This document shows, one piece after another, positions 30,384 through 39,120 of a stretch of DNA of 50,368 nt. Made by a program: the position numbers and the translations under genes. The DNA is from Verrucomicrobiota bacterium (GTDB taxonomy: Bacteria > Verrucomicrobiota > Verrucomicrobiia > Chthoniobacterales > UBA6821): positions 1 through 50,368 of the forward strand of contig WBXH01000003.1 in NCBI GenBank assembly GCA_008933015.1. The letters run 5' to 3'. The first letter of the stretch is position 1; every line of letters starts with the position of its first letter. The notes under the pieces are model-generated. The model searched no databases. It saw only the letters and a program-made list of their open reading frames with translations, and had not been told where the DNA came from.

Positions 30384-31235
30384 TCAGCCAAAACGGCCGG
30401 TGATATATTCTTCCGTCTGTAGCTTGGATGGGTTTGTGAATATTTTACGCGTCTCGTCGAACTCGACAAGATTACCAAGATAGAAAAAGGCGGTGAGTTC
30501 CGAGACACGGCTGGCCTGCTGCATGTTATGGGTCACGATAACGATTGTGAAATCCTTCTTCAACTCGATGATGAGTTCCTCCACCTTGGCTGTTGCGATA
30601 GGATCGAGCGCCGAGCAGGGTTCATCCATGAGAAGAATTTCGGGCGAGCTGGCGATGGCTCGGGCGATGCAAAGGCGCTGCATTTGCCCTCCCGAAAGAC
30701 CCAAAGCACTATCGTGGAGGCGGTCTTTCACTTCATCCCAGAGAGCAGCGGAGCAGAGACAGCGTTCCACTGTTTCATCATGAACGGAACGATCCCCTTG
30801 GCCAGCGATCCTGAGCGGGTAGACGATGTTCTCGTAGATGGACATCGGAAACGGGTTTGATTTTTGGAAGACCATACCGATTCTCCTGCGCAGGGCGATA
30901 ACCTCGACAGAGGGATCGAAAATGCTTGTCCCGTGGATCGTGATATCACCTTCATGGCGAACTCCCGGGATAAGTTCGTTCATCCTGTTGAAATTCCTTA
31001 GTAGGGTCGACTTGCCACATCCGGAAGGTCCAATAAAGGAGATGACCCGGCGTGAAGGGATCTCGAGGTTGATACCGTGCAGGGCCTCTTTTTTACCGTA
31101 AAAGAATTTGAAATTATCGACCTTGATGAAGTTGGTTTCACCAGGGGAAAAATCATCGGTTAATTCAAGAGGCCGAGCAGTTGAGTTGGGGATTTGAATC
31201 GGGTGTTCTTCGGTGGACATGGAGTCTTTACTCAC
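30384..31235 (-). CDS. pstB: phosphate ABC transporter ATP-binding protein
   Basis: ATPase of the high-affinity phosphate importer. Up to 283 residues from GTG 31235 (ATG at 31220 is an alternative). Motifs: Walker [15 protein letters not shown], the PstB-typical [15 protein letters not shown]-loop [17 protein letters not shown], signature [16 protein letters not shown], Walker [16 protein letters not shown], and switch His in [11 protein letters not shown]. The C-terminal EYITGRFG is diagnostic. It carries an N-terminal extension of about 30 residues compared with E. coli PstB. Confidence 0.97.
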   Translation of the reverse strand: MSKDSMSTEEHPIQIPNSTARPLELTDDFSPGETNFIKVDNFKFFYGKKEALHGINLEIPSRRVISFIGPSGCGKSTLLRNFNRMNELIPGVRHEGDITIHGTSIFDPSVEVIALRRRIGMVFQKSNPFPMSIYENIVYPLRIAGQGDRSVHDETVERCLCSAALWDEVKDRLHDSALGLSGGQMQRLCIARAIASSPEILLMDEPCSALDPIATAKVEELIIELKKDFTIVIVTHNMQQASRVSELTAFFYLGNLVEFDETRKIFTNPSKLQTEEYITGRFG

Positions 31236-31239
31236 GGAT

Positions 31240-32118
31240 TTAACGATGTTTGGGACTGAAAATCAATTGAGCTAATATATTGGTCATCGTCACGACCGTC
31301 ACGAGAACAAGCGATGCCGACCAAGCCAACTTGATGTGGTAGGCGTAAGGCAGTGATGCAAAATTGTAAATCAGCACAGAGAGGGAAGCCGTCGGCTCAA
31401 GGACTGATGTTATCCAGTTCTGGCTGAATAGCGCTGTGAAAAGAACCGGGGCAGTTTCCCCTGCTGCACGGGAGACAGCGAGCATGACTCCCGTCATGAT
31501 CGCGGGCATGGCATCAGGAAGCACGATGCGCCAGATTGTCTGGAAGGCGGTGGCCCCAACGCCAAAAGAAGCCTCGCGGTAGGCAGAAGAGACTCCCATC
31601 AGGGCCTGTTCCGTGGTAAGCAGGATGATAGGCAGGATCAATATCGCGAGCGCCACACCTCCCGCTATGGCAGAGAAATGGTGGGATGTCATGACAACGG
31701 CAGCAAAGGCAAAGACACCACAAATAATCGAGGGTATGCCGGTCAGAAGTTTGGCAACAAACCTGACCGCGGATGACACTGGTGAAACGGGGGCATATTC
31801 ATTGATGTAAACTGCCGAGAAGACCCCGAGCGGAACCGCGAGAAGGAGTGAAATGCCGACCATCACAAGCGTTCCCATGATGGCATTGCCAAACCCTCCC
31901 CCCTCCAGTCCAGGGGCTGGAGGCAACTGGCTGAAGAGGTTCATGCTTAGCAGGGGCAGACCGTTACGGATCACGAGAATGACGATCGAGATCAGTGGTA
32001 CCAAAGTCAGTAGCGATAGGGCGATGCAGAGTCCGGTCAGGAACCGATTGCGCAACAACCTGAAAAAAGATGTTTCCCCCTTTGGACTTGAAAAGAAATG
32101 GAGCGGTTTAGGTTTCAT
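31240..32118 (-). CDS. pstA: phosphate ABC transporter permease PstA
   Basis: Inner-membrane subunit of the Pst system, about 292 residues with six predicted helices. A long N-terminal segment [21 protein letters not shown] is followed by [37 protein letters not shown]. The permease EAA loop is [42 protein letters not shown] at 32121 could precede the ATG by one codon. Spaced 13 bases from pstC and 4 from pstB. Confidence 0.95.
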   Translation of the reverse strand: MKPKPLHFFSSPKGETSFFRLLRNRFLTGLCIALSLLTLVPLISIVILVIRNGLPLLSMNLFSQLPPAPGLEGGGFGNAIMGTLVMVGISLLLAVPLGVFSAVYINEYAPVSPVSSAVRFVAKLLTGIPSIICGVFAFAAVVMTSHHFSAIAGGVALAILILPIILLTTEQALMGVSSAYREASFGVGATAFQTIWRIVLPDAMPAIMTGVMLAVSRAAGETAPVLFTALFSQNWITSVLEPTASLSVLIYNFASLPYAYHIKLAWSASLVLVTVVTMTNILAQLIFSPKHR

Positions 32119-32131
32119 CAAGTCTAATTAA

Positions 32132-33094
32132 TTAACGCAATCCAGCCGTGGCACGCTGTGTCTGCCGTAGCACCATTTCCCCAGCAAGGTTGACAACAAG
32201 AGTCAGGGCAACAAGGAGGAGGGCAGCATACATCAGTGCGCTGATCTGGATTCCATCAGCCTCCGCAAACTGGTTGGCCAAAAGCGCAGAGAGCGTATTG
32301 GATGGAGAGAGAAGCGACCAGGAGAGTCGCTGGCTGTTTCCAATCAGCATGGCCACCGCCATGGTCTCACCCATCGCCCTTCCGAAAGCCAGGATGGCGG
32401 AAGCCACGATGCCGGGGGCTGCCGTCGGTAGAATGACCCTTAGGATCGTCTCCCACCTCGTGGCTCCGAGGGCGTAGGAACCCTCGCGTAACGAGTAAGG
32501 TACCACCACCAATGAGGAGCGGGAGATCGCAGTGATGGTTGGAAGTACCATCAGGGCCAGCACGAGACTAGCCGTGAGTAGGCTATTGCCATAGGCCGGA
32601 CCTGCCAAGAGAGGGAGGAAACCGAAGTGTGCAGACAGGATCGTGCCGTACTGCTGGACAAGGGGAATCACGACGAAAATACCCCACAATCCGTAGACAA
32701 CGCTTGGAATGGCCGCGAGTAATTCAACCACAAACCGGATGACCTGACGCAATGGATCAGGCAGGAAATCCTCACTGAGAAAAAGGGCGATGGCCAAACC
32801 GAGAGGAAGCGCGACCAGAAGAGCCAAAAAGCTACTCGCGATAGTTCCGATCAAGACAGGAAGCACACCGAACACTTCCCGATTCGGGCTCCACTGGGTT
32901 CCAGTGATGAATCCAAATCCAAACTTGTGGATCGCAGGCCACGCCTTGAGCAGAATCTCCCCAAAAATGAACACCAGGAGAAGTACCGTCAGGATACAGG
33001 CAAACAAGCAGGCGCCTCTAAAGAAATCAGGGCGGCGGCGGTATTCCTGCGTCAAGGTGCTCAACGCCCCGGTATTTGAGAAATGCCCCCCCAC
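32132..33094 (-). CDS. pstC: phosphate ABC transporter permease PstC
   Basis: Second permease of the Pst system. 320 residues from a GTG start. Helices are visible at GACLFACILTVLLLVFIFGEILL, IASSFLALLVALPLGLAIALFLSEDFLP and IRFVVELLAAIPSVVYGLWGIFVVIPL. The EAA loop is REGSYALGATRWETILRVILPTAAPGIVAS, and the GRAMGETMAVAMLIGN motif is typical of PstC. It lies 33 bases after pstS. Confidence 0.95.
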   Translation of the reverse strand: MGGHFSNTGALSTLTQEYRRRPDFFRGACLFACILTVLLLVFIFGEILLKAWPAIHKFGFGFITGTQWSPNREVFGVLPVLIGTIASSFLALLVALPLGLAIALFLSEDFLPDPLRQVIRFVVELLAAIPSVVYGLWGIFVVIPLVQQYGTILSAHFGFLPLLAGPAYGNSLLTASLVLALMVLPTITAISRSSLVVVPYSLREGSYALGATRWETILRVILPTAAPGIVASAILAFGRAMGETMAVAMLIGNSQRLSWSLLSPSNTLSALLANQFAEADGIQISALMYAALLLVALTLVVNLAGEMVLRQTQRATAGLR

Positions 33095-33127
33095 AAATCT
33101 TGTTTCCCTAAAGTTTTCGGTCGACGC

Positions 33128-34132
33128 TTATTTGACGGTCTCGAGGGTGGCTTGAACCTTAGCCACCACAGAGGGGGGTAGTGAGATGTATCCCAGCAGG
33201 GGTGCCGAAGCCTGACCCTTGGTGAGGCCAAAGGTCACGAACTCCCTCACTGCGGCAGCTTTTTCGGCGTCAGGATAAGTTTTCTTCACAAGCAACCAGG
33301 TGAAAGTGGCAATCGGGTAATCGTTAGGGCCATCGGGATCGGTGATAAAGGCCCTCAGGTTGTCAGGAAGAACCACCGAGGCAAGAGTCGCGGCACCACT
33401 CTCAATGGTTGGAGCAATAAAGTTACCAGCCTTATTCTGAAGATCGGCCATCGTGAGTTTGTTGTTGTCGGCATAGCCGAACTCCACATAGCCGATCGAT
33501 CCGGGCGTCTGTTTAATAAGCGCCGTGACCCCGTCATTGCCCTTTCCTGCAAGACCAACCGGCCAGGTGACAGACTTTCCGCTGCCCACTTTGGCTGCAA
33601 ATTCGGGGCTAACAGCATCCAGATGGGCAGTGAAAACAGCCGTGGTACCGCTTCCATCCGAGCGCGTGACGACGGTGATCGGGAGGTTAGGAATCTTCAG
33701 GTCGGGGTTATCCTTAACAATCAAGGGATCGTTCCAATGTTCGATCTTTCCTAGGAAGATGCTGCTGTAGATGTCACGGGAAAGTTTGAGTCCGCCCTGA
33801 CCACCGGGAATATTATAAGCAAGAACGATGGTTCCAGCCGCGGCGGGAAGCATCAGTACGTTTCCTCCCATCTTGGCAATCTCAACGTCCGTGATAGCGA
33901 CATCGCTTGCACCAAAATCAGTAATTCCATCACCGAACTGCTTCACACCTGCACCACTTCCCACTGCTTGATAATTAATGGTAACCGTGTTGTTAGCCTT
34001 CCCGAAATCAGAGGCCCAACGGAGGTAGAGAGGAGCAGGAAAGGTAGCACCGGATCCGTTTAATGCTGTAACAGCCTTTGCCTCAATGAACATTGCAGCA
34101 AATGTAACGGCTAAAAGAAGGATTCGTGTCAT
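33128..34132 (-). CDS. pstS: periplasmic phosphate-binding protein PstS
   Basis: Binds phosphate for the Pst importer. 334 residues with a signal peptide (TRILLLAVTFAAMFIEAKA, cleavage probably before VTALNGSG). NGSGATFPAPLYLRWASDF, YQAVGSGAGVKQFGDGITDFGASD and VTRSDGSGTTAVFTAHL supply phosphate-contacting Ser/Thr/Asp/Arg residues. First gene of pstSCAB-phoU. The 119-base upstream region holds three TGTCA motifs that could be PhoB sites. Confidence 0.96.
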   Translation of the reverse strand: MTRILLLAVTFAAMFIEAKAVTALNGSGATFPAPLYLRWASDFGKANNTVTINYQAVGSGAGVKQFGDGITDFGASDVAITDVEIAKMGGNVLMLPAAAGTIVLAYNIPGGQGGLKLSRDIYSSIFLGKIEHWNDPLIVKDNPDLKIPNLPITVVTRSDGSGTTAVFTAHLDAVSPEFAAKVGSGKSVTWPVGLAGKGNDGVTALIKQTPGSIGYVEFGYADNNKLTMADLQNKAGNFIAPTIESGAATLASVVLPDNLRAFITDPDGPNDYPIATFTWLLVKKTYPDAEKAAAVREFVTFGLTKGQASAPLLGYISLPPSVVAKVQATLETVK

Positions 34133-34185
34133 AGTTGTTTTGTAGCAGCGGAGTAAACCATCAAGTCAGCGATATTGCAGGAAGA

Positions 34186-34243
34186 ATGACAAATCCTTTC
34201 CCGTGACATTCTGGTCAAGAAGGATTGAGAATACCAATGACAG
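34186..34243 (-). promoter_or_regulatory. possible PhoB-binding region upstream of pstS
   Basis: On the coding strand three heptamers resemble half of the E. coli pho box CTGTCAT: CTGTCAT (34237-34243, exact), ATGTCAC (34203-34209) and TTGTCAT (34186-34192). Centres are 34 and 17 bases apart, not the 11/22-base spacing of the E. coli box. Location fits phosphate control, spacing does not. Confidence 0.3.
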
Positions 34244-34251
34244 ATGGAGTT

Positions 34252-34914
34252 TCACCTCCGATCGCCCCATTCCGTGGTCGAGTATCGACTCTTGGCTATT
34301 CTTTCAGCCTCAGTCAAAACCTCCTCTTTCAATGTCTTAATAATCAGCGTCTCGCAGAGTGCCCCAGCCATGGACTTGGGATCCAAACTCAGTGCATTCG
34401 GGAATTGGAGGCTTCCCTGATAAAGAAGCCCCCCATGACTGCGCCGTAGCGCTCCACCCAGACCTTTACGTCCATTTATCAGGAGGTCGTCACACGCCGG
34501 AGCAGAGAAGCAGGCACTCCCTTCACAAACCTCTGCGTCAGTAACCAACCGGACCTCCATGGGGAGCAGACAAGCAAGCCAAGAGGCGAGTCTCGAATGC
34601 AGTGATTTGTAAAAGAGAGTCGATGGCATGGAAGCCGCCTTCTCCGAGTGGGGAATCACTAACGAAAACGTCAGATCTTCGCCGTGGAGAACTATCCCAC
34701 CACCGGTCCAACGTCTGACAGAGGGGAGTTCGAGGTTGATAAGCTTTACCTCGGATAGCTTTTGAAAATACCCGAATGTGACGCATGGGGATTCCCAACT
34801 GTAAACCCTCAGCGTGGGAGTCTCCACAGAGAGCAACAAGGCCTCATCCAAGGCCATCTGCATAGCTCCATCGAAAACCTTGTCAGGAAGAATCAGATTA
34901 AGCCGGTGGAACAT
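34252..34914 (-). CDS. lipoate/octanoate transferase family protein (LplA/LipM-like)
   Basis: About 220 residues from the ATG at 34914 (a GTG at 34941 is an alternative). Family motifs: MALDEALLLSVETPTLRVYSW, VTFGYFQKLSEV, RRWTGGGIVLHGEDLTFSL, and NGRKGLGGALRRSHGGLLYQGSL with the lysine used by LplA-type enzymes. Just before it, CFSAPACDDL resembles the region carrying the catalytic Cys of LipM octanoyltransferases, so ligase and octanoyltransferase are both possible. Its role would be lipoylation of 2-oxoacid dehydrogenases or glycine cleavage H protein. It is divergent from parB and upstream of pstS. Confidence 0.82.
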   Translation of the reverse strand: MFHRLNLILPDKVFDGAMQMALDEALLLSVETPTLRVYSWESPCVTFGYFQKLSEVKLINLELPSVRRWTGGGIVLHGEDLTFSLVIPHSEKAASMPSTLFYKSLHSRLASWLACLLPMEVRLVTDAEVCEGSACFSAPACDDLLINGRKGLGGALRRSHGGLLYQGSLQFPNALSLDPKSMAGALCETLIIKTLKEEVLTEAERIAKSRYSTTEWGDRR

Positions 34915-34969
34915 TGGGAAAAAATGCTGGAAGTCAGTCACTCAGGAGAGGCTTCCGTGACATCATTCG

Positions 34970-34987
34970 CAGAATTCAAGAATTCTG
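34970..34987. repeat. perfect 18-bp palindrome in the lplA-parB intergenic region
   Basis: CAGAATTC (34970-34977), AA, GAATTCTG (34980-34987): eight perfectly paired bases per arm around two central bases. It lies between two divergent genes, about 60 bases before parB and 56 before the lipoate-transferase start, the typical place and form of a dimeric repressor operator. It does not resemble parS. Confidence 0.5.
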
Positions 34988-35047
34988 GAAATCATCGGCG
35001 CAACCTTTTTCTTCCCCACACCTTAAGGACTACTCTACGCTGAAAGA

Positions 35048-35998
35048 ATGGCAAAGTCTGAGCTTCGAAAAAATGACGGGGAAGCAAACGCAGGAAAAAG
35101 CCTCGGGAAGGGGCTAGGAAAAGGTTTGGGTAAGGGACTAGGTGCCCTCATCAATACCCGCGTTGCTGCACCCATACCCTCCGAGGAACACGGTGAGCGC
35201 ATCCAAATGATCAGGCTTGACCAGATCATTCCGAGCCCACTTCAGCCCAGGACAGAATTTCCTGCGGATCACCTCGTTGAACTTGTCGACTCCATCAGGG
35301 AGCGAGGAATCATACAACCCCTGATTGTACGGCTTGCAGCTGGAAAATACGAACTTATCGCCGGTGAGCGCCGGATGAGGGCTTCCCTTGAGGTGGGCCT
35401 TGCCGAGGCGCCGGTCATCGTGCGCAAAGCTTCCGATCAGGAGGTTTTGGAATTGGCGCTCATCGAGAATCTCCAGCGTGAAGGACTTAATCCGATCGAA
35501 GAAGCCGCTGCCTATCAGCGCCTTTCCAAGGAGTTCCGCCTGACCCAGGAAGAAATCGCCAAACGCGTCGGAAAAAGCCGTTCAGATGTCGCTAATGCGA
35601 TACGACTCATGGAATTGGACGGGGAGGTAAGAACTCACCTTATCCAGGCACGTCTTAGCAAGGGGCATGCAAAGGTCCTGCTTGCCATCAAGGATCATGC
35701 GGAGCAGAGGTTGCTGGCGGAAAAGCTCATCCGTATGGCCGCCTCGGTGCGCGATGCCGAACAATTGGTAGCAGCCCATCTCGCGGGAACCAAACCTCGA
35801 AAACCAGGAGTTAGGAATTCGCGCAAAATGCCAGAACTTCCGCCCGCACTCAAACATCTCGAAAATAAGCTCCAGCACCGTTTCTCCACGCGGGTATCCC
35901 TGACTCATGCCGAAAAGAAGGGTCACATCTCCATCGAATATTACGGCTCGGATGATCTCCACCGCCTTCTTGGCGAATTCGGGATCTCCGCGGACTGA
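35048..35998 (+). CDS. parB: chromosome partitioning protein ParB
   Basis: CTP-dependent parS-binding clamp. 316 residues: a basic N-terminus with three tandem GKGL units then GALI; the ParB/Srx CTPase domain (IRLDQIIPSPLQPRTEF; LVDSIRERGIIQPLIVR; YELIAGERRMRAS, the GERRxR motif; LALIENLQREGLNPIEEA); the helix-turn-helix domain (LTQEEIAKRVGKSRSDVANAIRLMEL; HLIQARLSKGHAKVLL); and a C-terminal dimerisation domain (HLENKLQHRFSTRVSL). The N-terminal GLGKGLGALI motif usually binds ParA and is present once in most ParBs. No parA lies next to it in this window. Confidence 0.95.
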   Translation: MAKSELRKNDGEANAGKSLGKGLGKGLGKGLGALINTRVAAPIPSEEHGERIQMIRLDQIIPSPLQPRTEFPADHLVELVDSIRERGIIQPLIVRLAAGKYELIAGERRMRASLEVGLAEAPVIVRKASDQEVLELALIENLQREGLNPIEEAAAYQRLSKEFRLTQEEIAKRVGKSRSDVANAIRLMELDGEVRTHLIQARLSKGHAKVLLAIKDHAEQRLLAEKLIRMAASVRDAEQLVAAHLAGTKPRKPGVRNSRKMPELPPALKHLENKLQHRFSTRVSLTHAEKKGHISIEYYGSDDLHRLLGEFGISAD

Positions 35999-36042
35999 CC
36001 CCTGAGAGGGGCTAGTCATCACAATCCAAGCTGAGTTTTACC

Positions 36043-36984
36043 ATGAAGAGCCTCACCCACCTGATTCGTTTCATAGACTCCGATTACTTCCCACGTGGCA
36101 TCGAAGCGACCAGGGCAATGCCGGAACGAATGGAATGGAGCAGGGCTATTCCCTTTATCATCCTTCACTTGGGTTGCCTTGGGGTCTTCTGGGTTGGATA
36201 TAGTCCCATAGCCATTGCGGTCTGTGGGGCACTCTATGCTGTGCGGATGTTTTTTGTCACCGGCATCTACCATCGTTATTTCTGCCACAAAGCGTACAAG
36301 ACCAATAGAGGGGTCCAGTTTCTTTTTGCCCTGCTCGGCCTTCTCTGCGTTCAGCGAGGAGCTCTCTGGTGGGCGGCGGTTCATCGCCATCATCACGCAC
36401 ACTCGGATGAGGAGGTCGATGTCCACTCTCCCAAGCAAAAGGGCTTTCTCTGGGCTCATATCGGCTGGATGACGAGCAGCAGGAATTTCCCCACCGATTA
36501 TTCCCTTATCCCCGATCTGGCCAGGTTCCCCGAACTCGTCTTCCTGAACCGGTTTGATCTGATCGGCCCTCTTCTTCTTGCCATCCTGACCTATGGTCTT
36601 GGAGCATTACTCTCCAATCTCGATCCAGCCCTGCACACGTCTGGATCGCAGATGCTGGTCTGGGGGGGATTCGTCAGCACGGTCCTTCTTTTTCACGGCA
36701 CCTGCTGCATCAATTCCATGGCCCACGTCTTTGGAAAGCCGCGTTACGAGACCGGTGACGATAGCAAAAACAGCTTCTTGCTTGCGATGATAACCCTCGG
36801 TGAAGGATGGCATAACAATCATCACCGATACCAGTCCTCGGCTCGTCAGGGATTCTACTGGTGGGAGATCGACCCTACCTATTATACACTCCGCCTCCTT
36901 GCCTGCATGGGCATCATCAGCAATCTCAAGCGCGTTCCCGAGAGTGCGTACCGAGATGAAAATACGATCAGGAATGGAACCTAG
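36043..36984 (+). CDS. membrane fatty acid desaturase (delta-9 acyl desaturase family)
   Basis: Di-iron integral membrane enzyme introducing a double bond into acyl chains. 313 residues with all three histidine boxes: HRYFCH (GIYHRYFCHKAY), HRHHHAHSDEEVDVHSP, and EGWHNNHHRYQ, the latter in the TLGEGWHNNHH context typical of stearoyl-CoA/acyl desaturases. Membrane segments include AIPFIILHLGCLGVFWVGY and LFALLGLLCVQRGALWW. It overlaps the FAD oxidoreductase start by 11 bases, so the two are translationally coupled. It begins 44 bases after parB. Confidence 0.93.
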   Translation: MKSLTHLIRFIDSDYFPRGIEATRAMPERMEWSRAIPFIILHLGCLGVFWVGYSPIAIAVCGALYAVRMFFVTGIYHRYFCHKAYKTNRGVQFLFALLGLLCVQRGALWWAAVHRHHHAHSDEEVDVHSPKQKGFLWAHIGWMTSSRNFPTDYSLIPDLARFPELVFLNRFDLIGPLLLAILTYGLGALLSNLDPALHTSGSQMLVWGGFVSTVLLFHGTCCINSMAHVFGKPRYETGDDSKNSFLLAMITLGEGWHNNHHRYQSSARQGFYWWEIDPTYYTLRLLACMGIISNLKRVPESAYRDENTIRNGT

Positions 36985-38278
36985 GTCACTCCCTCGGATT
37001 GCCGTTGTCGGAACCGGCGTCTCGGGACTCTCATGCGCATGGGGCCTGAGAGACGTGGCCAACCTGACACTTTTTGAGTCGGCAAATCGTCCGGGAGGAC
37101 ACAGCAATACCGTTACTATCATGGAGGATGGGATGGAAATCCCGATCGACACGGGGTTCATTGTCTTCAACAAGGTCACCTACCCCTATCTCTGCCGCCT
37201 TTTTGAGGAGTTGGGTGTCATCATGAAACCGAGCGAGATGTCCTTCAGTGTTCAGCACGCAGCAAGCGGTCTCGAGTACAACGGCATGGGGTTCAACAAG
37301 CTCTTTGCCCAGCGTCGCAATCTCGGCAACCTCCGATTTCTGAAACTGATTGCCGAGATCATGCGGTTCTTCAGTGTCGGCAGAAAGTGGTTGCGCGATG
37401 AAGCTGAAGGCGACCCCTCAGACGAGCATGCAGATTTTGATACTGAGGACTTGGGAACATTCTGCAAAAGGCATAGGTTCGGCCGTGATTTTCTCGACCT
37501 TTACTTGATTCCGATGAGCTCTGCGGTCTGGTCCACGGAACCAGGCAGGATCCTTGATTTCCCAACCGGAACCCTCCTGCATTTTTTCCACAACCACGGA
37601 TTTCTAGGGATCACCACGCACCATCCTTGGTTCACGGTCGAGGGAGGTGCCCGCACCTATGTTAGGAAGATGCTGGAAGTTCTGGGATCACCCCGACTTG
37701 GCGATCCTGTTACCAAAGTGGAAGAGACGAATGATGGGGTATGGGTGACGACAAGTTCGGGAACAAGGGGACGCTTTGATGCGGTCATTCTGGCCTCCCA
37801 TGCGGACCAGACCCTTCGCCTCCTAAGTGTGCCAACATCCCATCAGGAGCGTCTTCTCTCGGCCTTTCACTACCAGCGCAACGAGGCGCTACTGCACACA
37901 GACACCTCGGTGATGCCGGAGCGTCATCTTGCCTGGGCTTCTTGGAATTTCAGGGCCGAAGAGGGACCTGATGGTCATCAGCGCGCAGCCACCCATTACT
38001 GGATGAATGCCCTTCAGGGAGTTTCGCAGAAAAAGGACTATTTCGTCTCGCTCAATAGCAGTAAAAAAATTGATCCGGAGAGCGTTCTCTACTCTACGGA
38101 GTATGACCATCCGATCTTCACACTGAAGGCAATTCAGGCTCAAAGGGAGCTTCCCTCCCTCAACCACGAAGGTCGTCTTTTCTTCTGTGGCAGTTATTTC
38201 CGCTACGGATTCCACGAGGATGCCTGCAAGTCGGGGTTTGATGCGGCAAGTGCTGTTCGGAAGCATCTCCTCCAATGA
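36974..38278 (+). CDS. NAD(P)/FAD-dependent oxidoreductase (flavin amine oxidase-like)
   Basis: A 434-residue flavoprotein. The dinucleotide motif RIAVVGTGVSGLSCAWGL is near the start, followed by FESANRPGGHSNTV, DTGFIVFNKVTYPYL, and a C-terminal LFFCGSYFRYGFHEDACKSG that closes the FAD site. ATG 36974 is chosen over the in-frame ATG at 36956 because the FAD motif follows closely. This family commonly neighbours DUF1365 and cyclopropane-fatty-acid-synthase genes and is thought to oxidise lipid acyl chains. Here it lies between a desaturase (11-base overlap) and DUF1365 (ATGA overlap), and no CFA synthase is present. Confidence 0.9.
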   Translation: MEPRSLPRIAVVGTGVSGLSCAWGLRDVANLTLFESANRPGGHSNTVTIMEDGMEIPIDTGFIVFNKVTYPYLCRLFEELGVIMKPSEMSFSVQHAASGLEYNGMGFNKLFAQRRNLGNLRFLKLIAEIMRFFSVGRKWLRDEAEGDPSDEHADFDTEDLGTFCKRHRFGRDFLDLYLIPMSSAVWSTEPGRILDFPTGTLLHFFHNHGFLGITTHHPWFTVEGGARTYVRKMLEVLGSPRLGDPVTKVEETNDGVWVTTSSGTRGRFDAVILASHADQTLRLLSVPTSHQERLLSAFHYQRNEALLHTDTSVMPERHLAWASWNFRAEEGPDGHQRAATHYWMNALQGVSQKKDYFVSLNSSKKIDPESVLYSTEYDHPIFTLKAIQAQRELPSLNHEGRLFFCGSYFRYGFHEDACKSGFDAASAVRKHLLQ

Positions 38279-39120
38279 CCCCTCACCTGAACTCGTGTCT
38301 CTACGAGTGTACGGTCTTTCACCGAAGACTGGCTCCGAAGACGCATGAGTTCCTCTACAAGGTTTTTTATTTCCTGATCGATCTGGATGAACTCTCACTA
38401 CTGAGCAGTTCGCTACGCCTCCTGAAAGTAAACCGCCCGGGCCTTTACAGCTTTCGTGAAAGCGACCACATCAGTCATGGTTTTACCTCAGCGAGGGAAA
38501 ACATCCTGAGCTTTCTACGAGATCAAGGCATCACCGAACCTGTTGGTCGCATCCAACTACTGACCCTCCCTCGCGTCCTTGGGTATATCTTTAACCCAAT
38601 CTCGATTTATTTCTGTCACCAAGCGGATGGATCCCCACTGGTTTCGATTGCAGAAGTCGGCAATACCTTTGGGGAATGGAAGCCCTATCTGGTTCCCCTG
38701 CAACCGGACGGCACTTTTCACACCCACGTGGTGAAACATTTCTATGTCTCCCCATTTTCGGATCTCGATCTAGAATTTGATTTCCGCTTCCAACTTCCGG
38801 ACGAGCACTTGCGGGTCTCAATCGATGATTACCGGGGCGAGAAGCGTGAACTGATTAGCCTCCTGAGCGGAAAGCGGGTTTCCTTGAGCGACCCAAACCT
38901 CCTTCGCTTCAGTTTCAAATATCCTTTCATGACCCTGCAGGTTATTTTTGGCATTCACTGGCAGGCACTTCTTCTCTGGCTGAAAGGAAACAAGGCACGA
39001 CGAAAGGAGAGTGACCCTGACCTTCAGCGGAAGGTTCATAGGCCTCACAAATCACTCGCCAATCACCCCGCTTCCTGCGCCCACTCTGACAATTCAAATT
39101 TTCCCGATTCCATCGCATGA
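38275..39120 (+). CDS. DUF1365 family protein
   Basis: 281 residues with family features: CLYECTVFHRRLAPKTHEFLYKVFYFLIDLDEL, LPRVLGYIFNPISIYFCH, EVGNTFGEWKPY, HVVKHFYVSPFSDLDLEFDFRF, and FKYPFMTLQVIFGIHWQALLLWLKG. No characterised catalytic function. In Proteobacteria DUF1365 is found with the flavin oxidoreductase above and with CFA-type methyltransferases, implying membrane lipid modification. It overlaps its neighbours by ATGA on both sides. Confidence 0.9.
   Translation: MTPHLNSCLYECTVFHRRLAPKTHEFLYKVFYFLIDLDELSLLSSSLRLLKVNRPGLYSFRESDHISHGFTSARENILSFLRDQGITEPVGRIQLLTLPRVLGYIFNPISIYFCHQADGSPLVSIAEVGNTFGEWKPYLVPLQPDGTFHTHVVKHFYVSPFSDLDLEFDFRFQLPDEHLRVSIDDYRGEKRELISLLSGKRVSLSDPNLLRFSFKYPFMTLQVIFGIHWQALLLWLKGNKARRKESDPDLQRKVHRPHKSLANHPASCAHSDNSNFPDSIA

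Noticed and set aside
38713-38740. TTTTCACACCCACGTGGTGAAAC, parS-like
   Set aside because: Resembles parS only in part, is not a true palindrome (spacing is off) and lies inside the DUF1365 coding sequence.
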